Below, piece after piece: positions 25,902 to 35,739 of a stretch of DNA of 64,000 nucleotides. Where the stretch lies: the NCBI RefSeq assembly GCF_001417955.2, contig NZ_LKTM01000350.1:1-64000 (forward strand), in the 5' to 3' direction. A model generated the notes under the pieces. The model was not told the DNA's origin and did no database searches. It saw only the letters and a program-made list of their open reading frames with translations. The DNA comes from Mycobacterium gordonae. Its GTDB lineage: Bacteria; Actinomycetota; Actinomycetes; Mycobacteriales; Mycobacteriaceae. The first letter of the stretch is position 1. Each line of letters begins with the position of its first letter. The position numbers were made by a program, and so were the translations under genes.

Positions 25902-28900
25902 ATGGGTGAATCTGAGCCCCGCGCGGACGCGCCGGTGAACGGGAATGAGCTTGGCGTGAGCGAACTGCCTACCGGAACGGTGACGTTGCTGCTGGCAGAC
26001 GTCGAGGGGTCATCCGGGCTGTGGCAGAACCAACCGGCCGAGATGAGCGAGGCGGTGGCGCGCCTGGATACGACGTTGTCGCGGCTGGTCGACGCGCACC
26101 ACGGGGTGCGTCCCGTCGAACAGGGCGAGGGTGACAGCTTCGTCATCGCGTTCGCCCGGGCCAGCGACGCGGCGGCATGTGCCCTGGCCTTGCAGCGCTC
26201 ACCGCTGGCGCCGCTGCGGCTGCGGATCGGCCTGCACACCGGGGAGATTCAGCTGCGCGATGCGGCCAACTACATGGGGCCCACGATCAACCGGGCCGCG
26301 CGGGTACGGGACCTCGCGCACGGCGGCCAGACGGTGCTGACGGCGGCTACCGAGCACCTGGTGGTCGACAACCTGCCGCAGGGGGCCTGGCTGACCGACC
26401 TCGGCACCCACCAGCTGCGTGACATCGCTCGGCCCGAACGCATCATGCAGCTGTGCGATCCCGATTCGCGCGTCGACTTCCCACCGCTTCGGTCGCCGAA
26501 CAATGCTCCGGCCCAGACTGTTCCGGTACCACTGACCAGCTTCGTGGGCCGCAAGTCGCAGATCGCGGAACTCGCCGGGATCCTCGGTGAACATCGCCTG
26601 GTCACCCTCACGGGCGCGGGTGGCGTCGGCAAGACCCGGCTGGCAATCCAATTGGCCAAGCACTACCGCAGCGGAAACGGGAACTCGGTCTATTACGTCG
26701 ATCTCGCGCCGATCGCCGACCCCGAGCTGGTGGAAGCCGCCGTCGCGCAGGCGTTGGGTCTGCACAGTCAGCCGGGCCGCTCGATCGTAGACGCCGTCGC
26801 CGCGCGCATCGCGGACCAGGAGGCCATGGTCGTGCTCGACAATTGCGAGCATGTCCTGCAAGCGGCTGCGGCAGTTGCCGCCGCGCTGTTGGGGCGCTGT
26901 GCCGGCGTGCGGCTGGTGGCCACGAGCCGCGAACCGCTGCGCACCGCCGCGGAGGTGAACTGGCAGGTGCCCTCCCTGGCGCTGGCCGACGAAGCGATGG
27001 AATTGTTCACCGACCGCGCCCGTTACGTCCGGGCGGACTTCACCCTGGCCGATGGCAACGTCGAGGCGGTCGCCGAGATCTGCCGCCGCCTCGACGGAAT
27101 GCCGCTGGCCATCGAGCTGGCCGCCGCGCGCATACGTGCCCTGTCGGCGGCCGACATCCGCGATAGCCTGCAGGACCGATTCCAGCTGCTCACCGGCGGT
27201 GCGCATACCGCCGTCCGGCGCCAGCAGACCCTGCTCGCCTCGGTGGACTGGTCGCATTCCATGCTCACCGACACCGAAAGCGTGCTGTTCCGCCGGATAG
27301 GGGTATTCGCCGGTGGCTTCGACCTCGACGCCGCCGTCGCGGTGTGTGGTGGCGAGGGCGTACAGCGCTATCAAGTGCTGGACCAGTTGACGCTGCTGGT
27401 CGATAAATCACTGGTGCAGGCCGACAACATCGCCGAACGGGCGCGCTACCGGATGCTCGAGACCATCCGCGACTACGCCGTGGAGAAGCTCAGCGAATCC
27501 GGTGAGGCCGACACCGTGCGCCGTCGGCACCGGGATCACTACACGGCACTGGCCGTCGAGCTGGATCGTCCGGCGCGCAACGACTTTCGGCGCAGCGTGG
27601 CCCGAACCGAGGCAGACATCGATAACCTGCGCGCGGCCTTCGCCCACTGCTGTGACAGTGACGACCACGCGGCCGCCCTGGCGCTGGCGTCCTCGTTGCT
27701 GCCGGTGTGGCAGGGCCGGGGACGCCTGCGAGAAGGCTTGTCCTGGTTCGGTTCGGTCCTGGGTGACGACCGTTTCGATCCGGACGACGTGGACCCGGCG
27801 ATCTACGCCCGCGCGGTGGCCGACCACGCGGTGCTGGACTCCTTCACCGCGGCCATTGACAGCGGGGGAATGGTGCAACGTGCCATCGCCACCGCGCGTG
27901 AACGTGGCGACCCCGCGTTGCTGGCCAGAACTCTGGCCGCGGCCGGCTGCATTGTCGGGCTCGACTTCGATACTGCAGCAACCTATTTCGCCGAGGCGAT
28001 CGACCTGGCGCGCCAGACGGGCGATGACTGGCGACTCAGTCAGATCCTGGGTCGCCAGGCTTATCTCGCCGCCATGGCCGGCGACCCGGTGGCCGCCCGC
28101 GCCATCGGCGGTGAGGGTGCTGACCTCGCCGATGCACTGCACGACTGGTCGAATGCGCACACCTGCCGCTGGGCCATGGGCATGGCCCAGATGTTTCGCG
28201 CCGATCTGGACGGAGCTATCGACACCTTCCGGCGCCTCCGCACCGAATGTGAATCCGACAACGACGTCGTGGGCATGATGCTGTGTCTGGTCAGTCAGGG
28301 CTGTGCCCTGGTCTATCGGGGCGATGTCGCCGAGGCCAGAAGTGTTGGCAGGGAAGCGGTCACGACGGCAGCCGAGCTCGACGACATGCTGGAACGCACG
28401 GCCGAGACCGTGCTGGCCATGGTTGCGGTGGCCGACGGAGACATCGCCAACTCGCGCCGGCTTGGCGCGAAGGTGTGGGAGCTGCCCGCGGTGCAGCGGG
28501 GCACGGTGGCCGTCACCACCATCGCGCTGTGCGCTCATATCGACGGCGACCTGGACAGAGCGCAGCAACTGGCCGACGAGGCCGTGGCCACCATGTCGGG
28601 CTGGCATCAGCTGTTCGCTCTGAGCATTCGGGCGTACGTCGCGGCGGGTCGTGGCGATCGCGAGCAGGCGCGGCGCGACGCCCGGCAGGCCCTGTCGATC
28701 GCGGCCGACAAGCAATGCCGTCTTGCGGTGCCCGCGACCTTGGAGCTCCTCGCCCGGTTGGCTGTCGACGCCGGTAGCCATGCCGAAGCGGCCCGCCTCC
28801 TGGGCGCGGCGGACGCCATGCGTACCCGAGCGGGCGAATACCGGTTCCCGGTCTACCAGGACGGCTATCCCGCGTTGCTCACGACGTGTCGTAATGAACT

Positions 28901-29201
28901 GGGGGAGAAGGATTTTGAGACGTCGTGGGCTGACGGTGCGGCCCTGTCGGCCGACGAGGTCATCGGTTATGCGCTGCGTGGACATGGTGAGCGTAAGCGG
29001 CCCGCGACCGGTTGGGCGTCACTGACTCCCACGGAACTCGACGTGGCCCGACTGGTCAGCGCGGGACTGACGAACAAGGACATCGCGGAACGGTTGTTCG
29101 TCTCGCCCCGCACCGTGCAGGCGCACCTGACGCACATGTACACCAAGCTCGGCTTCACCTCACGCGTCCAGCTGGCGCAGCAGGCAGTGCGTCAGGCCTG
29201 A
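25902..29201 (+). CDS. Large LuxR-type regulator with N-terminal class III cyclase domain and NB-ARC ATPase
   Basis: About 1099 residues. Residues 22-160 form a class III nucleotide cyclase homology domain: Asp33 in LADVEGSS is a metal ligand, and Asn130 and Arg134 are present, but the substrate-specifying Lys and Asp are Gln74 and Asn123. This Gln/Asn pair is what I recall for M. tuberculosis Rv0386, so activity may be weak or altered. An AfsR/NB-ARC-like ATPase follows (Walker A GAGGVGKT 238-245; LVVLDNCEH-type Walker B), then TPR-like helices and a C-terminal LuxR HTH (LTPTELDVARLVSAGLTNKD). It belongs to the Rv0386/Rv0890c/Rv1358/Rv2488c family. Target genes unknown. Confidence 0.9.
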   Translation: MGESEPRADAPVNGNELGVSELPTGTVTLLLADVEGSSGLWQNQPAEMSEAVARLDTTLSRLVDAHHGVRPVEQGEGDSFVIAFARASDAAACALALQRSPLAPLRLRIGLHTGEIQLRDAANYMGPTINRAARVRDLAHGGQTVLTAATEHLVVDNLPQGAWLTDLGTHQLRDIARPERIMQLCDPDSRVDFPPLRSPNNAPAQTVPVPLTSFVGRKSQIAELAGILGEHRLVTLTGAGGVGKTRLAIQLAKHYRSGNGNSVYYVDLAPIADPELVEAAVAQALGLHSQPGRSIVDAVAARIADQEAMVVLDNCEHVLQAAAAVAAALLGRCAGVRLVATSREPLRTAAEVNWQVPSLALADEAMELFTDRARYVRADFTLADGNVEAVAEICRRLDGMPLAIELAAARIRALSAADIRDSLQDRFQLLTGGAHTAVRRQQTLLASVDWSHSMLTDTESVLFRRIGVFAGGFDLDAAVAVCGGEGVQRYQVLDQLTLLVDKSLVQADNIAERARYRMLETIRDYAVEKLSESGEADTVRRRHRDHYTALAVELDRPARNDFRRSVARTEADIDNLRAAFAHCCDSDDHAAALALASSLLPVWQGRGRLREGLSWFGSVLGDDRFDPDDVDPAIYARAVADHAVLDSFTAAIDSGGMVQRAIATARERGDPALLARTLAAAGCIVGLDFDTAATYFAEAIDLARQTGDDWRLSQILGRQAYLAAMAGDPVAARAIGGEGADLADALHDWSNAHTCRWAMGMAQMFRADLDGAIDTFRRLRTECESDNDVVGMMLCLVSQGCALVYRGDVAEARSVGREAVTTAAELDDMLERTAETVLAMVAVADGDIANSRRLGAKVWELPAVQRGTVAVTTIALCAHIDGDLDRAQQLADEAVATMSGWHQLFALSIRAYVAAGRGDREQARRDARQALSIAADKQCRLAVPATLELLARLAVDAGSHAEAARLLGAADAMRTRAGEYRFPVYQDGYPALLTTCRNELGEKDFETSWADGAALSADEVIGYALRGHGERKRPATGWASLTPTELDVARLVSAGLTNKDIAERLFVSPRTVQAHLTHMYTKLGFTSRVQLAQQAVRQA

Positions 29202-29379
29202 GGGCGCCGGAGCCGCTGGCGTCACGCCGGCCTCCACCGCTTCGGGCGCGCCCGGCTTTCCGCCCTGGCCGCCACAAACCCGACCGGTCGGGGCGTGGTG
29301 GTGGGCAGGTTGGTGGTGCCGCCCGGCTGGGGCGGCGTCGCGATCGGCGCTGCGCGGGCCATCGCCTGATCGCAGCGGG
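29202..29379. other. Intergenic region, no gene seen
   Basis: This 178-bp GC-rich gap lies between the convergent regulator and SDR genes. No conserved coding frame, strong hairpin or repeat-family copy was recognised. Confidence 0.5.
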
Positions 29380-30108
29380 TCACACCGCTGCGCCACCGCC
29401 ATCCACGTGCAATGTCGAGCCGGTGATGAAGCTGGCCCGCGGTGAGCTCAGGAACAGCACGGCCTCGGCGATCTCGGCCGCGTAGGCGGTGCGGCCCAGC
29501 GGGAGCCCCTTGCCCAGTTCCTCGTTGACGTCGCCCCATTCGGCGGCAACGCCGGGGGTGCGGGTGGGGCCGGGTGCCACGCTGTTCACCCGTACCCCGC
29601 CCGGTCCGAACTCCGCCGCCCAGGTCCGCGTCAGGGATTCCAGCGCGGCCTTGGAGGCGCTGTAACCGGACGCGCCCGGGATGCCTTTGAAGGCGGCCAT
29701 CGTGGTGATGTTGACGATGCTGCCCCGGCCGCGCTGCAGCATGCCTGGCACCAGGCCCGCGACCAGGAAATAGGCGCCGCGGACGTTGGTGTCGAACATC
29801 GTCTCGAAGGTCTCCGGGTTTTGATCGACCGTCAGCGCCGACGGGAAGCTGGCGGCGTTGTTGACGACGATGTCGACCTGCCCGCACTGCTCCACCAGCG
29901 CACTCACCGACGCTGCGTCGGCCATATCGACCTGGACGAACCGCGCGTTGCCGCCGATGGCCTCCACCGCCCGCTCACCCCGGGCGCGGTCGCGGCCCGA
30001 GATGACGACAGTGGCGCCTTCGCTGGCCAGCAGCCGCGCCGACTCCAGCCCGATGCCGGCCGTTCCGCCGGTGACCACAGCCGTGTGGTCGATCAGCTCC
30101 ATCGACAT
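29380..30108 (-). CDS. SDR oxidoreductase
   Basis: A 242-residue classical SDR: GGTAGIG, NNAA (for NNAG), ITTMAAF for the Ser region and YSASK as YxxxK. Arg at SGRD after beta-2 suggests NADP(H). The Ser position of the catalytic triad is Thr-rich (NITTM), which is tolerated in some members. The start MSMELID is at 30108, six bases after the upstream gene stops, so the two are probably one operon; ATG 30102 is an alternative. Confidence 0.83.
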   Translation of the reverse strand: MSMELIDHTAVVTGGTAGIGLESARLLASEGATVVISGRDRARGERAVEAIGGNARFVQVDMADAASVSALVEQCGQVDIVVNNAASFPSALTVDQNPETFETMFDTNVRGAYFLVAGLVPGMLQRGRGSIVNITTMAAFKGIPGASGYSASKAALESLTRTWAAEFGPGGVRVNSVAPGPTRTPGVAAEWGDVNEELGKGLPLGRTAYAAEIAEAVLFLSSPRASFITGSTLHVDGGGAAV

Positions 30109-30113
30109 GCCCG

Positions 30114-30884
30114 TCAGCGCGCGGGGCTGGTCAGGTGAGCCGGTGCCCACTCGCTGAAGCGGGTCTCGTAGATGATCACCTCTTCGCCCTCCACCGGGAC
30201 GATGCTGCGGTCGTCAAGCTCAGCGCCGAAGTACGTGGCCGACGGATCGGTGACCACCTCGCGCGAGTCGCCGTGCGCGGCCAACGCGAGCCGGGCCAGG
30301 TCGTCCATGCCGAACCTGTCCGGCCCGGCGATATTGATGATCCGGTTGAGTGGATCGCCGACCGACGTACGGGTGACGGCCGAGGCGACGTCCCGCGCTG
30401 CGATCGGCTGGATGGCCGCCTCGTGCGACAGCCGCACCGTGTTGCCCTCGGTCGCCGAATCGGCGATGCCCAACGCGAATTCGAAGAACTGGGTGGCCCG
30501 CACGATCGAATACGGTGCGCCGGATTCGGCGATCAGCTTCTCCTGGGCTGCCTTGGCCCGTATGTAACCACTTGCCGGCACCCGGTCGGTGCCGACGATC
30601 GAGAGCGCGACGTGGTGCCTGACGCCGGCGGCCCGTTCTGCTTCGAGCAGATTGCGGGTCGAGGTGGTGAAGAAATTTATGACGTCGTCGTCGGTCCATG
30701 AGGGCGCGTTGGACACGTCCACCACCACGTCGACGCCCGTCATCGCCTCGGCGAGGCCCTCACCGGTCACGCTGTTGACCCCGGAACTCGGAGAGGCCGG
30801 TACGGCCTCGTGCCCCAGCTCGGTGAGGTTGGCGACCACCTGTGATCCGATGAGCCCGGTGCCACCGATAACCAAAATCTTCAT
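30114..30884 (-). CDS. NAD(P)-binding protein, NmrA/atypical SDR
   Basis: A 256-residue protein with an N-terminal Rossmann motif GGTGLIGSQV (7-16), no YxxxK triad in the classical place, and the YIRAKAAQEKLIAESG helix typical of NmrA-like and SDR_a5 proteins. Such proteins act as NAD(P) sensors or quinone/ketone reductases. ATG 30884 follows a GGCGGGG ribosome site. It precedes an SDR gene on the same strand and lies downstream of a LuxR-type regulator that could control both. Confidence 0.8.
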   Translation of the reverse strand: MKILVIGGTGLIGSQVVANLTELGHEAVPASPSSGVNSVTGEGLAEAMTGVDVVVDVSNAPSWTDDDVINFFTTSTRNLLEAERAAGVRHHVALSIVGTDRVPASGYIRAKAAQEKLIAESGAPYSIVRATQFFEFALGIADSATEGNTVRLSHEAAIQPIAARDVASAVTRTSVGDPLNRIINIAGPDRFGMDDLARLALAAHGDSREVVTDPSATYFGAELDDRSIVPVEGEEVIIYETRFSEWAPAHLTSPAR

Positions 30885-30978
30885 TGCCCCGCCTTTCACG
30901 TCCCCGAAATTGACCCCTTCAGCATGACCCGGCCAGGGGGCCGGTCGAGCCCTTGAAAGTCCGTAGTCGGTCCCGTGG

Positions 30979-33771
30979 TCAATCGATAGCCGTGGTGCGC
31001 AGTTGCCGGCGCGACTTGATGCCGAGCTTGGCGAACACCTTGCGCAGGTGCCACTCCACGGTGTGGGTACTGATGAACAACTGCGCGGCGATCTCGGGGT
31101 TGGTCAGCCCGTCACCGGCCAGCTTGGCGATCTGCGCCTCCTGAGCGGTCAGCTCACCGGCCGGCACGCTCGAGCGCTTGCTCACCTTCTGCCCGGTGAC
31201 CAGCAGCTCGCGGCGAGCCCGCTCGGCGAAGGCCTGGGCGCCCATCCGGGTGAACATCTCGTGAGCAGTGTGCAGCTGAGCGCGGGCATCCACGCGGCGG
31301 TTGCAACGGCGCAACCACTCGCCGTAGACGAGATGCGCACGGGCCAGCTGCACCGCCATCCGGGTGTTGCCCAGGCGCTCCAGGGCTTCCCGGTAGCGGA
31401 TCTCGGCTCTCCTGTCGTCGGCCAGCAGCGCCTGCGACCGCGCTAAAACCCCTCTCGCCCAATCGGTTCCGCTGTCCAGCGCGCGTTCCTCCAGTTGGGC
31501 GAGCGCGTCCCGCGCCGCACCGAGTTCACCACATCGCACCGCGGCTTCGATGAGCTCGATCAGGCTCCAGCCGAACAGGCCCAGGTCCTCGTCCGCACAT
31601 GCATGGCGCGCGGCGCCGAAGGCCTCTTCGTAGCGGCCCAAACCGTTGTAGAGCACGGCGAGGGCGAAGTTCGTCAGGCCGACCACCCGCCCTTCGCCGC
31701 GGGCGACGCCGTCGTGACGCGCCGACTCGATCAGGCTCAGGGCTTCGGACTCGGTGCCCCGCAGGGCTGCCAGCAACACCGAGTGATACTTGACCGGCGC
31801 ATAGCCGGTCGCGGTCGTGATGGCGTCGGCTTCCTCGATCAGCGCGGTGGCTGCCGCGAACTCGCCGGCCTGGACGTGTACACCGGCGCGATAGACCAGG
31901 GCCAGCGGCAGGACGGCCAGTGCGCCGGCGTCGCGAGCGAGTCGCACCGCGCGGGTGGCCAGTCGGTGCCAGACATCGTCGTCCCAAAGTTCATGAGCGG
32001 CCGACTCCTGCACGATCGGGAACGCCTGCCAGAACCAGCGCATCACGTCGCCGTCGGCGCGCTCGGCTTCGGAACTGATCAGGGCAAGCGCTTCCCGCAG
32101 CGTGGTCAGACTCGCGGCGTGACCGTCGGTTGCCCTGATTGCGATGCCGTCCAGCAGCCGGTCGACCGGTCGTACCGGATCCGGCCCCGGTGGTGCCGCG
32201 CGCGCCGCGGCTGCCGTCGTCCGGATTCCGCCGCGGGGGCAGAGCCGTCCGCCGAACAGCGCCGCTCCTACCGCCTCCAGGTAGGTTTCGCGCGACTGTG
32301 CGACGTCGAGGCCGGCGAGTTGGCGTGCGGCGTCCAGCAGGCCGATGGCGGAATCAGACACCGTCGGGGCGTCGGCGTCGCCACTGCGGCTACGGGCGAA
32401 CGCGATCTGAGCCCTCAACCGAGTGAGGCAGGCGCGCTGCAAATCGTCGAGTGACGCGGCCGACTCCGCGATGGTCAGCAGCTCGTCGGCGGCGTCGAAC
32501 GCCGCGGTGTCGCGCTTGGCCTGGGCGGCGGCCAGCGCCCGGGTCGCGCGCCGGACCGGGTCGGAGGTCAGCTGGGTCGCTCGCTCCAGGAACGCCGCCG
32601 CGGCCGCAATTCCGCCTCTGGCCTGCGCGCGCTCGGCGGACAGTTCCAGCTGGGCCGCGACGGCCTCGTCGGGACCCGTCGCCGCGATCGCCAGGTGCCA
32701 GGCGCGACGGTCCGGATCGGCCGCACCGTCGGTGGCCTCGGCCAGCGCCCGATGAGCTCGCCGGCGCTCCATCAAACCCGCCGCACGATAGGCCGCCGAA
32801 CGCACCAGTGGGTGCCGGAAGCGCACCGAGGTCCCCACGTCGATGAGTCCGGCTGCCTCGGCGCCCGCGGCCGCGTCGTGCGGCAGGCCCAACAGGTCGG
32901 CGGCCCGCCGCAACAGCGCCGCGTCCCCGACCGGTTCGGCCGCGGCGATCAGCAGCAATTGCTGGGTGTGTTCCGACAACCGTTCGATGCGCCGCAGGAA
33001 GGTGTGCTCGATCTGCCCGGCCAGCGGCCGCGCATCCGGCGGCCCGAAACCACCCGCCAGCTCCTCGGTCGTCAATCCTTTGGGTAATTCGAGCAGTGCC
33101 AGGGGATTGCCGCGGGTTTCCGCGACGATGCGGTCGCGCACCTGGTTGTCCAACCGCCCCAGGACGGCCGAGTCCAGCAACGCCCGCGCGTCGCCGGAAT
33201 TGAGTCCCTGCAACGTCAATTCGGGCAGGCCGGTCAGTTCGTCGTTGCCGAGCCCGTCGCGGATGGCGAACACCAGGCACACCGGTTCGGCGACCAGGCG
33301 GCGGGCGACGAACGCCAGGGTCTGGGCCGAAACGCGGTCGATCCACTGCGCGTCGTCCACCAGGAACAGCAGCGGCTTGGCCCGGGAGGCGCTGCCGATC
33401 AGGTTCAGCACCGCGAGGCCGACCAGGAATCGGTCCGGGGCGGGACCCGCACTGCGCCCCAGGGCGACCTCCAGCGCGTCGCGTTGCGGCGCGGGCAGCT
33501 CGTCAAGACAGTCCAGGTACGGCATGCAGAGCTGATGCAGCGCCGCGAAGGCGAGCTCCATCTCCGACTCCACGCCCGACACCCGCGCCGTCCGGAAACC
33601 CTGCGCGCACTCGGCAACGAACTCGAGTAAGGCCGTCTTGCCGATGCCGGCCTCGCCGCGCAGGGCGAGCACTTGACTCTCGCCCGATCGGGCACGGACC
33701 GTCAGCCGTTCCAGGGCCGTGCATTCCGCGCGCCGCCCCCGTAAACGCAGTGCCTGAACAGTGTTGATCAC
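30979..33771 (-). CDS. Large LuxR-family ATPase regulator (MalT/LAL-like)
   Basis: A 930-residue regulator: AAA/STAND ATPase at the N-terminus (Walker A GEAGIGKT 39-46; Walker B LLFLVDDAQW), a long helical middle part with TPR-like repeats, and a C-terminal LuxR HTH (LTAQEAQIAKLAGDGLTNPEIAAQLF). Length fits the LAL family. These proteins need ATP and an inducer to activate transcription. It is divergent from the SDR operon at 33857 across an 85-bp gap holding a TetR-type palindrome, and same-strand genes downstream are the NmrA-like protein and an SDR. It has no cyclase domain, unlike the regulator at 25902. Confidence 0.88.
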   Translation of the reverse strand: MINTVQALRLRGRRAECTALERLTVRARSGESQVLALRGEAGIGKTALLEFVAECAQGFRTARVSGVESEMELAFAALHQLCMPYLDCLDELPAPQRDALEVALGRSAGPAPDRFLVGLAVLNLIGSASRAKPLLFLVDDAQWIDRVSAQTLAFVARRLVAEPVCLVFAIRDGLGNDELTGLPELTLQGLNSGDARALLDSAVLGRLDNQVRDRIVAETRGNPLALLELPKGLTTEELAGGFGPPDARPLAGQIEHTFLRRIERLSEHTQQLLLIAAAEPVGDAALLRRAADLLGLPHDAAAGAEAAGLIDVGTSVRFRHPLVRSAAYRAAGLMERRRAHRALAEATDGAADPDRRAWHLAIAATGPDEAVAAQLELSAERAQARGGIAAAAAFLERATQLTSDPVRRATRALAAAQAKRDTAAFDAADELLTIAESAASLDDLQRACLTRLRAQIAFARSRSGDADAPTVSDSAIGLLDAARQLAGLDVAQSRETYLEAVGAALFGGRLCPRGGIRTTAAAARAAPPGPDPVRPVDRLLDGIAIRATDGHAASLTTLREALALISSEAERADGDVMRWFWQAFPIVQESAAHELWDDDVWHRLATRAVRLARDAGALAVLPLALVYRAGVHVQAGEFAAATALIEEADAITTATGYAPVKYHSVLLAALRGTESEALSLIESARHDGVARGEGRVVGLTNFALAVLYNGLGRYEEAFGAARHACADEDLGLFGWSLIELIEAAVRCGELGAARDALAQLEERALDSGTDWARGVLARSQALLADDRRAEIRYREALERLGNTRMAVQLARAHLVYGEWLRRCNRRVDARAQLHTAHEMFTRMGAQAFAERARRELLVTGQKVSKRSSVPAGELTAQEAQIAKLAGDGLTNPEIAAQLFISTHTVEWHLRKVFAKLGIKSRRQLRTTAID

Positions 33772-33808
33772 CTGGAGGTTGACCTTACCGACACCAGGCC
33801 GGATTGGT

Positions 33809-33831
33809 TTAAATCAATTGCTTGACTTAAT
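33809..33831. promoter_or_regulatory. Palindromic operator copy 1 (TTAAnTCAA-N4-TTGAnTTAA)
   Basis: TTAAATCAA, four bases, TTGACTTAA: outer TTAA and inner TCAA/TTGA arms are perfect inverted repeats over 22 bp. It ends 25 bp before GTG 33857. A copy differing at one base is found at 36977-36999, a similar distance before the TetR gene. The AT-rich arms also overlap a possible -35 like TTGACT. Confidence 0.8.
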
Positions 33832-33856
33832 CGGGCCGTCCCGATTAACTCGACGG

Positions 33857-34666
33857 GTGGTCAACGAATTGCTGGGCCGGGTCGCGATCGTCACCGGCGC
33901 GGCCTCCGGCCTCGGGCGCGGGATGGCCCAGCGGTTCGCCGCCGAGGGCGCGCGCCTGGTCATTGCCGACGTCGACGTCGAGGGCGGGCAGGCGCTGGCC
34001 GCGACTCTGGGGGGCGACGTGGTCTTCGTCCGCACCGACGTGTCCGATCCCGACCAGGTCGGTGCGCTGGTGGCGGCGACGGTGGCGCAGTTCGGTGATC
34101 TGCACGTCATGGTGAACAACGCCGGCGTATCGGGAACGCTGCGCCGTCTGCTCGACGATGACTTGTCCGACTTCCACCGCGTCATGGCCGTGAACGTCCT
34201 CGGGGTGATGGCCGGTACCCGAGATGCCGCGCGGCACATGGCAACCCGCGACGGCGGCTCCATCATCAACCTGACCTCGATCGGCGGCATCCAGGCCGGC
34301 GGCGGTGTGATGACATACCGGGCATCCAAGGCCGCGGTCATCCAGTTCACCAAATCCGCCGCAATCGAGTTGGCGCAGCACGGGATTCGCGTCAACGCCA
34401 TTGCGCCGGGCAACATCCCGACGCCTATCCTGGCCTCCTCGGCGGAGAATCTCGCTCCTGAGGAACTGGAGCGATTCGAGACCAGGATCCGCCAGGGGAT
34501 GCGGGACGACCGGCCGTTGAAACGGGAGGGCACGCCCGACGACGTCGCCGAGGCGGCCCTGTACTTCGCCACCGACCGGTCGCGCTATGTCACTGGCACG
34601 GTGCTGCCCGTGGACGGGGGAACCGCCGCGGGCAAGGTGAACCGGCCGCGACGGCAGTCGCCCTGA
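33857..34666 (+). CDS. SDR oxidoreductase
   Basis: A 269-residue classical SDR: TGAASGLG at 14-21, Asp after beta-2 (IADVDVEGG) suggesting NAD(H), NNAG, and YRASK as YxxxK. GTG 33857 gives a normal N-terminus (MVNELLGRVAIVTG); longer upstream frames run through the palindrome and are rejected. First gene of the SDR-lipase-SDR-DoxX unit controlled, by inference, by the downstream TetR protein. Confidence 0.85.
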   Translation: MVNELLGRVAIVTGAASGLGRGMAQRFAAEGARLVIADVDVEGGQALAATLGGDVVFVRTDVSDPDQVGALVAATVAQFGDLHVMVNNAGVSGTLRRLLDDDLSDFHRVMAVNVLGVMAGTRDAARHMATRDGGSIINLTSIGGIQAGGGVMTYRASKAAVIQFTKSAAIELAQHGIRVNAIAPGNIPTPILASSAENLAPEELERFETRIRQGMRDDRPLKREGTPDDVAEAALYFATDRSRYVTGTVLPVDGGTAAGKVNRPRRQSP

Positions 34667-34672
34667 CGTTCA

Positions 34673-34734
34673 CGCCGAACGTGAACTCACGGCGGCTTTT
34701 TGGCGATTTCATCGCCCTCAGTTCACGTTCGGCG
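34673..34734. repeat. Interspersed hairpin family B, copy 1
   Basis: CGCCGAACGTGAACT at 34673-34687 is inverted exactly as AGTTCACGTTCGGCG at 34720-34734, with an inner GC-rich stem-like segment. Related copies are at 59796-59855 and 63819-63879. It lies seven bases after a stop codon and may attenuate or terminate transcription between the SDR and esterase genes. Confidence 0.8.
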
Positions 34735-34791
34735 GAGAGTGGCCGCCTTGCCGCGACACGGTAGAGTCTGACGCCGGGGAGGAACGAATCG

Positions 34792-35694
34792 TTGTCGCTG
34801 CTGTCGAATCAAGTCGTCGCTGACGCGTTGGCGCGCGTCTTCGCGGCTGTCGTGCGCCCGGCGCCGAAGGTGGCCGTGCGCTTTCCGGAGATCGCCGGCC
34901 GCGTCACCCGGGTCGGCATCCCCACCCGGTACGGCGATGCCGCCGCGGACGTCTACCACCCGCCGGAAGGGACGGCGCGACCACCGATCTACGTCAACGT
35001 GCACGGCGGCGGGTTCGTCGTCGGTCACCCCGAACAAGACGAACCGTGGTGCCGGTATCTGGCCGCCAACACCGGCGCGGTGGTGGTCAACGTCAGTTAC
35101 GTCGTGGCTCCCGGGCACCGCTTCCCCGCTGCGCCACAACAGATCTACGACGTGGTGCGCTGGGCAGCGGACCCCGCGCGGGAGTGGGACGGGACCCGGC
35201 TGTGTGTGGGCGGCCAGAGCGCGGGCGGCAACCTCAGCGCCGCCGCCGCCCGGCTCGCGCTGGAGAACCACGGCCCCTGGATCGCGTTGCAGGTGCTGCA
35301 TTACGCACCGCTCGACCTGGTGACGCCCACCGCGGCCAAGCCCTCGACGATCGGGCGCCGAGCGATCATGAAGCCGTGGATGGGCGAGGTCTTCGACACC
35401 GCTTACATCCCCGATCCCGCGCAGCGGCGCGACCGCCTGGCGTCGCCGGCCTGGGGCGACAACGCCGACGGGATCGCGGGCATCGCGCCCGCACTGGTGG
35501 TCACGGCCGAACACGACCGGCTACGCGGCGAAGCCCGCAGGTATGCAGACAAGCTGCAGGCCGTCGGGGCGCTGGCCGAGTACTACGAGGTGCCCGGTGT
35601 CGACCACGGCTACAACATCATGAGCAACGCCGCCGACGTCACGCGCGACAGTTATGCCCGCATCGCGGCGCACGTCGTACGGGCCACCAGTTGA
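34792..35694 (+). CDS. Alpha/beta hydrolase, HSL-type esterase
   Basis: A 300-residue esterase: oxyanion motif HGGGFVVG, nucleophile in GQSAGGN, acid in TAEHDRL, His in VDHGYN. The start is TTG 34792, supported by GGGGAGGA eight bases upstream. It follows the SDR gene with 125 bp between, part of which is the family-B hairpin. It could release an acyl or ester group from the substrate of this operon. Confidence 0.85.
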   Translation: MSLLSNQVVADALARVFAAVVRPAPKVAVRFPEIAGRVTRVGIPTRYGDAAADVYHPPEGTARPPIYVNVHGGGFVVGHPEQDEPWCRYLAANTGAVVVNVSYVVAPGHRFPAAPQQIYDVVRWAADPAREWDGTRLCVGGQSAGGNLSAAAARLALENHGPWIALQVLHYAPLDLVTPTAAKPSTIGRRAIMKPWMGEVFDTAYIPDPAQRRDRLASPAWGDNADGIAGIAPALVVTAEHDRLRGEARRYADKLQAVGALAEYYEVPGVDHGYNIMSNAADVTRDSYARIAAHVVRATS

Positions 35695-35739
35695 TCGGTG
35701 CATCGCCGTGCGGTGTACTCGATGATCGGGAGGTCTGCC

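Noticed and set aside
33809..33831. KstR2 binding site
   Set aside because: The inner part partly fits the KstR2 box as I recall it (AnCAAGnnCTTGnT) but has mismatches at two positions, and the longer TTAA arms fit a different operator better.
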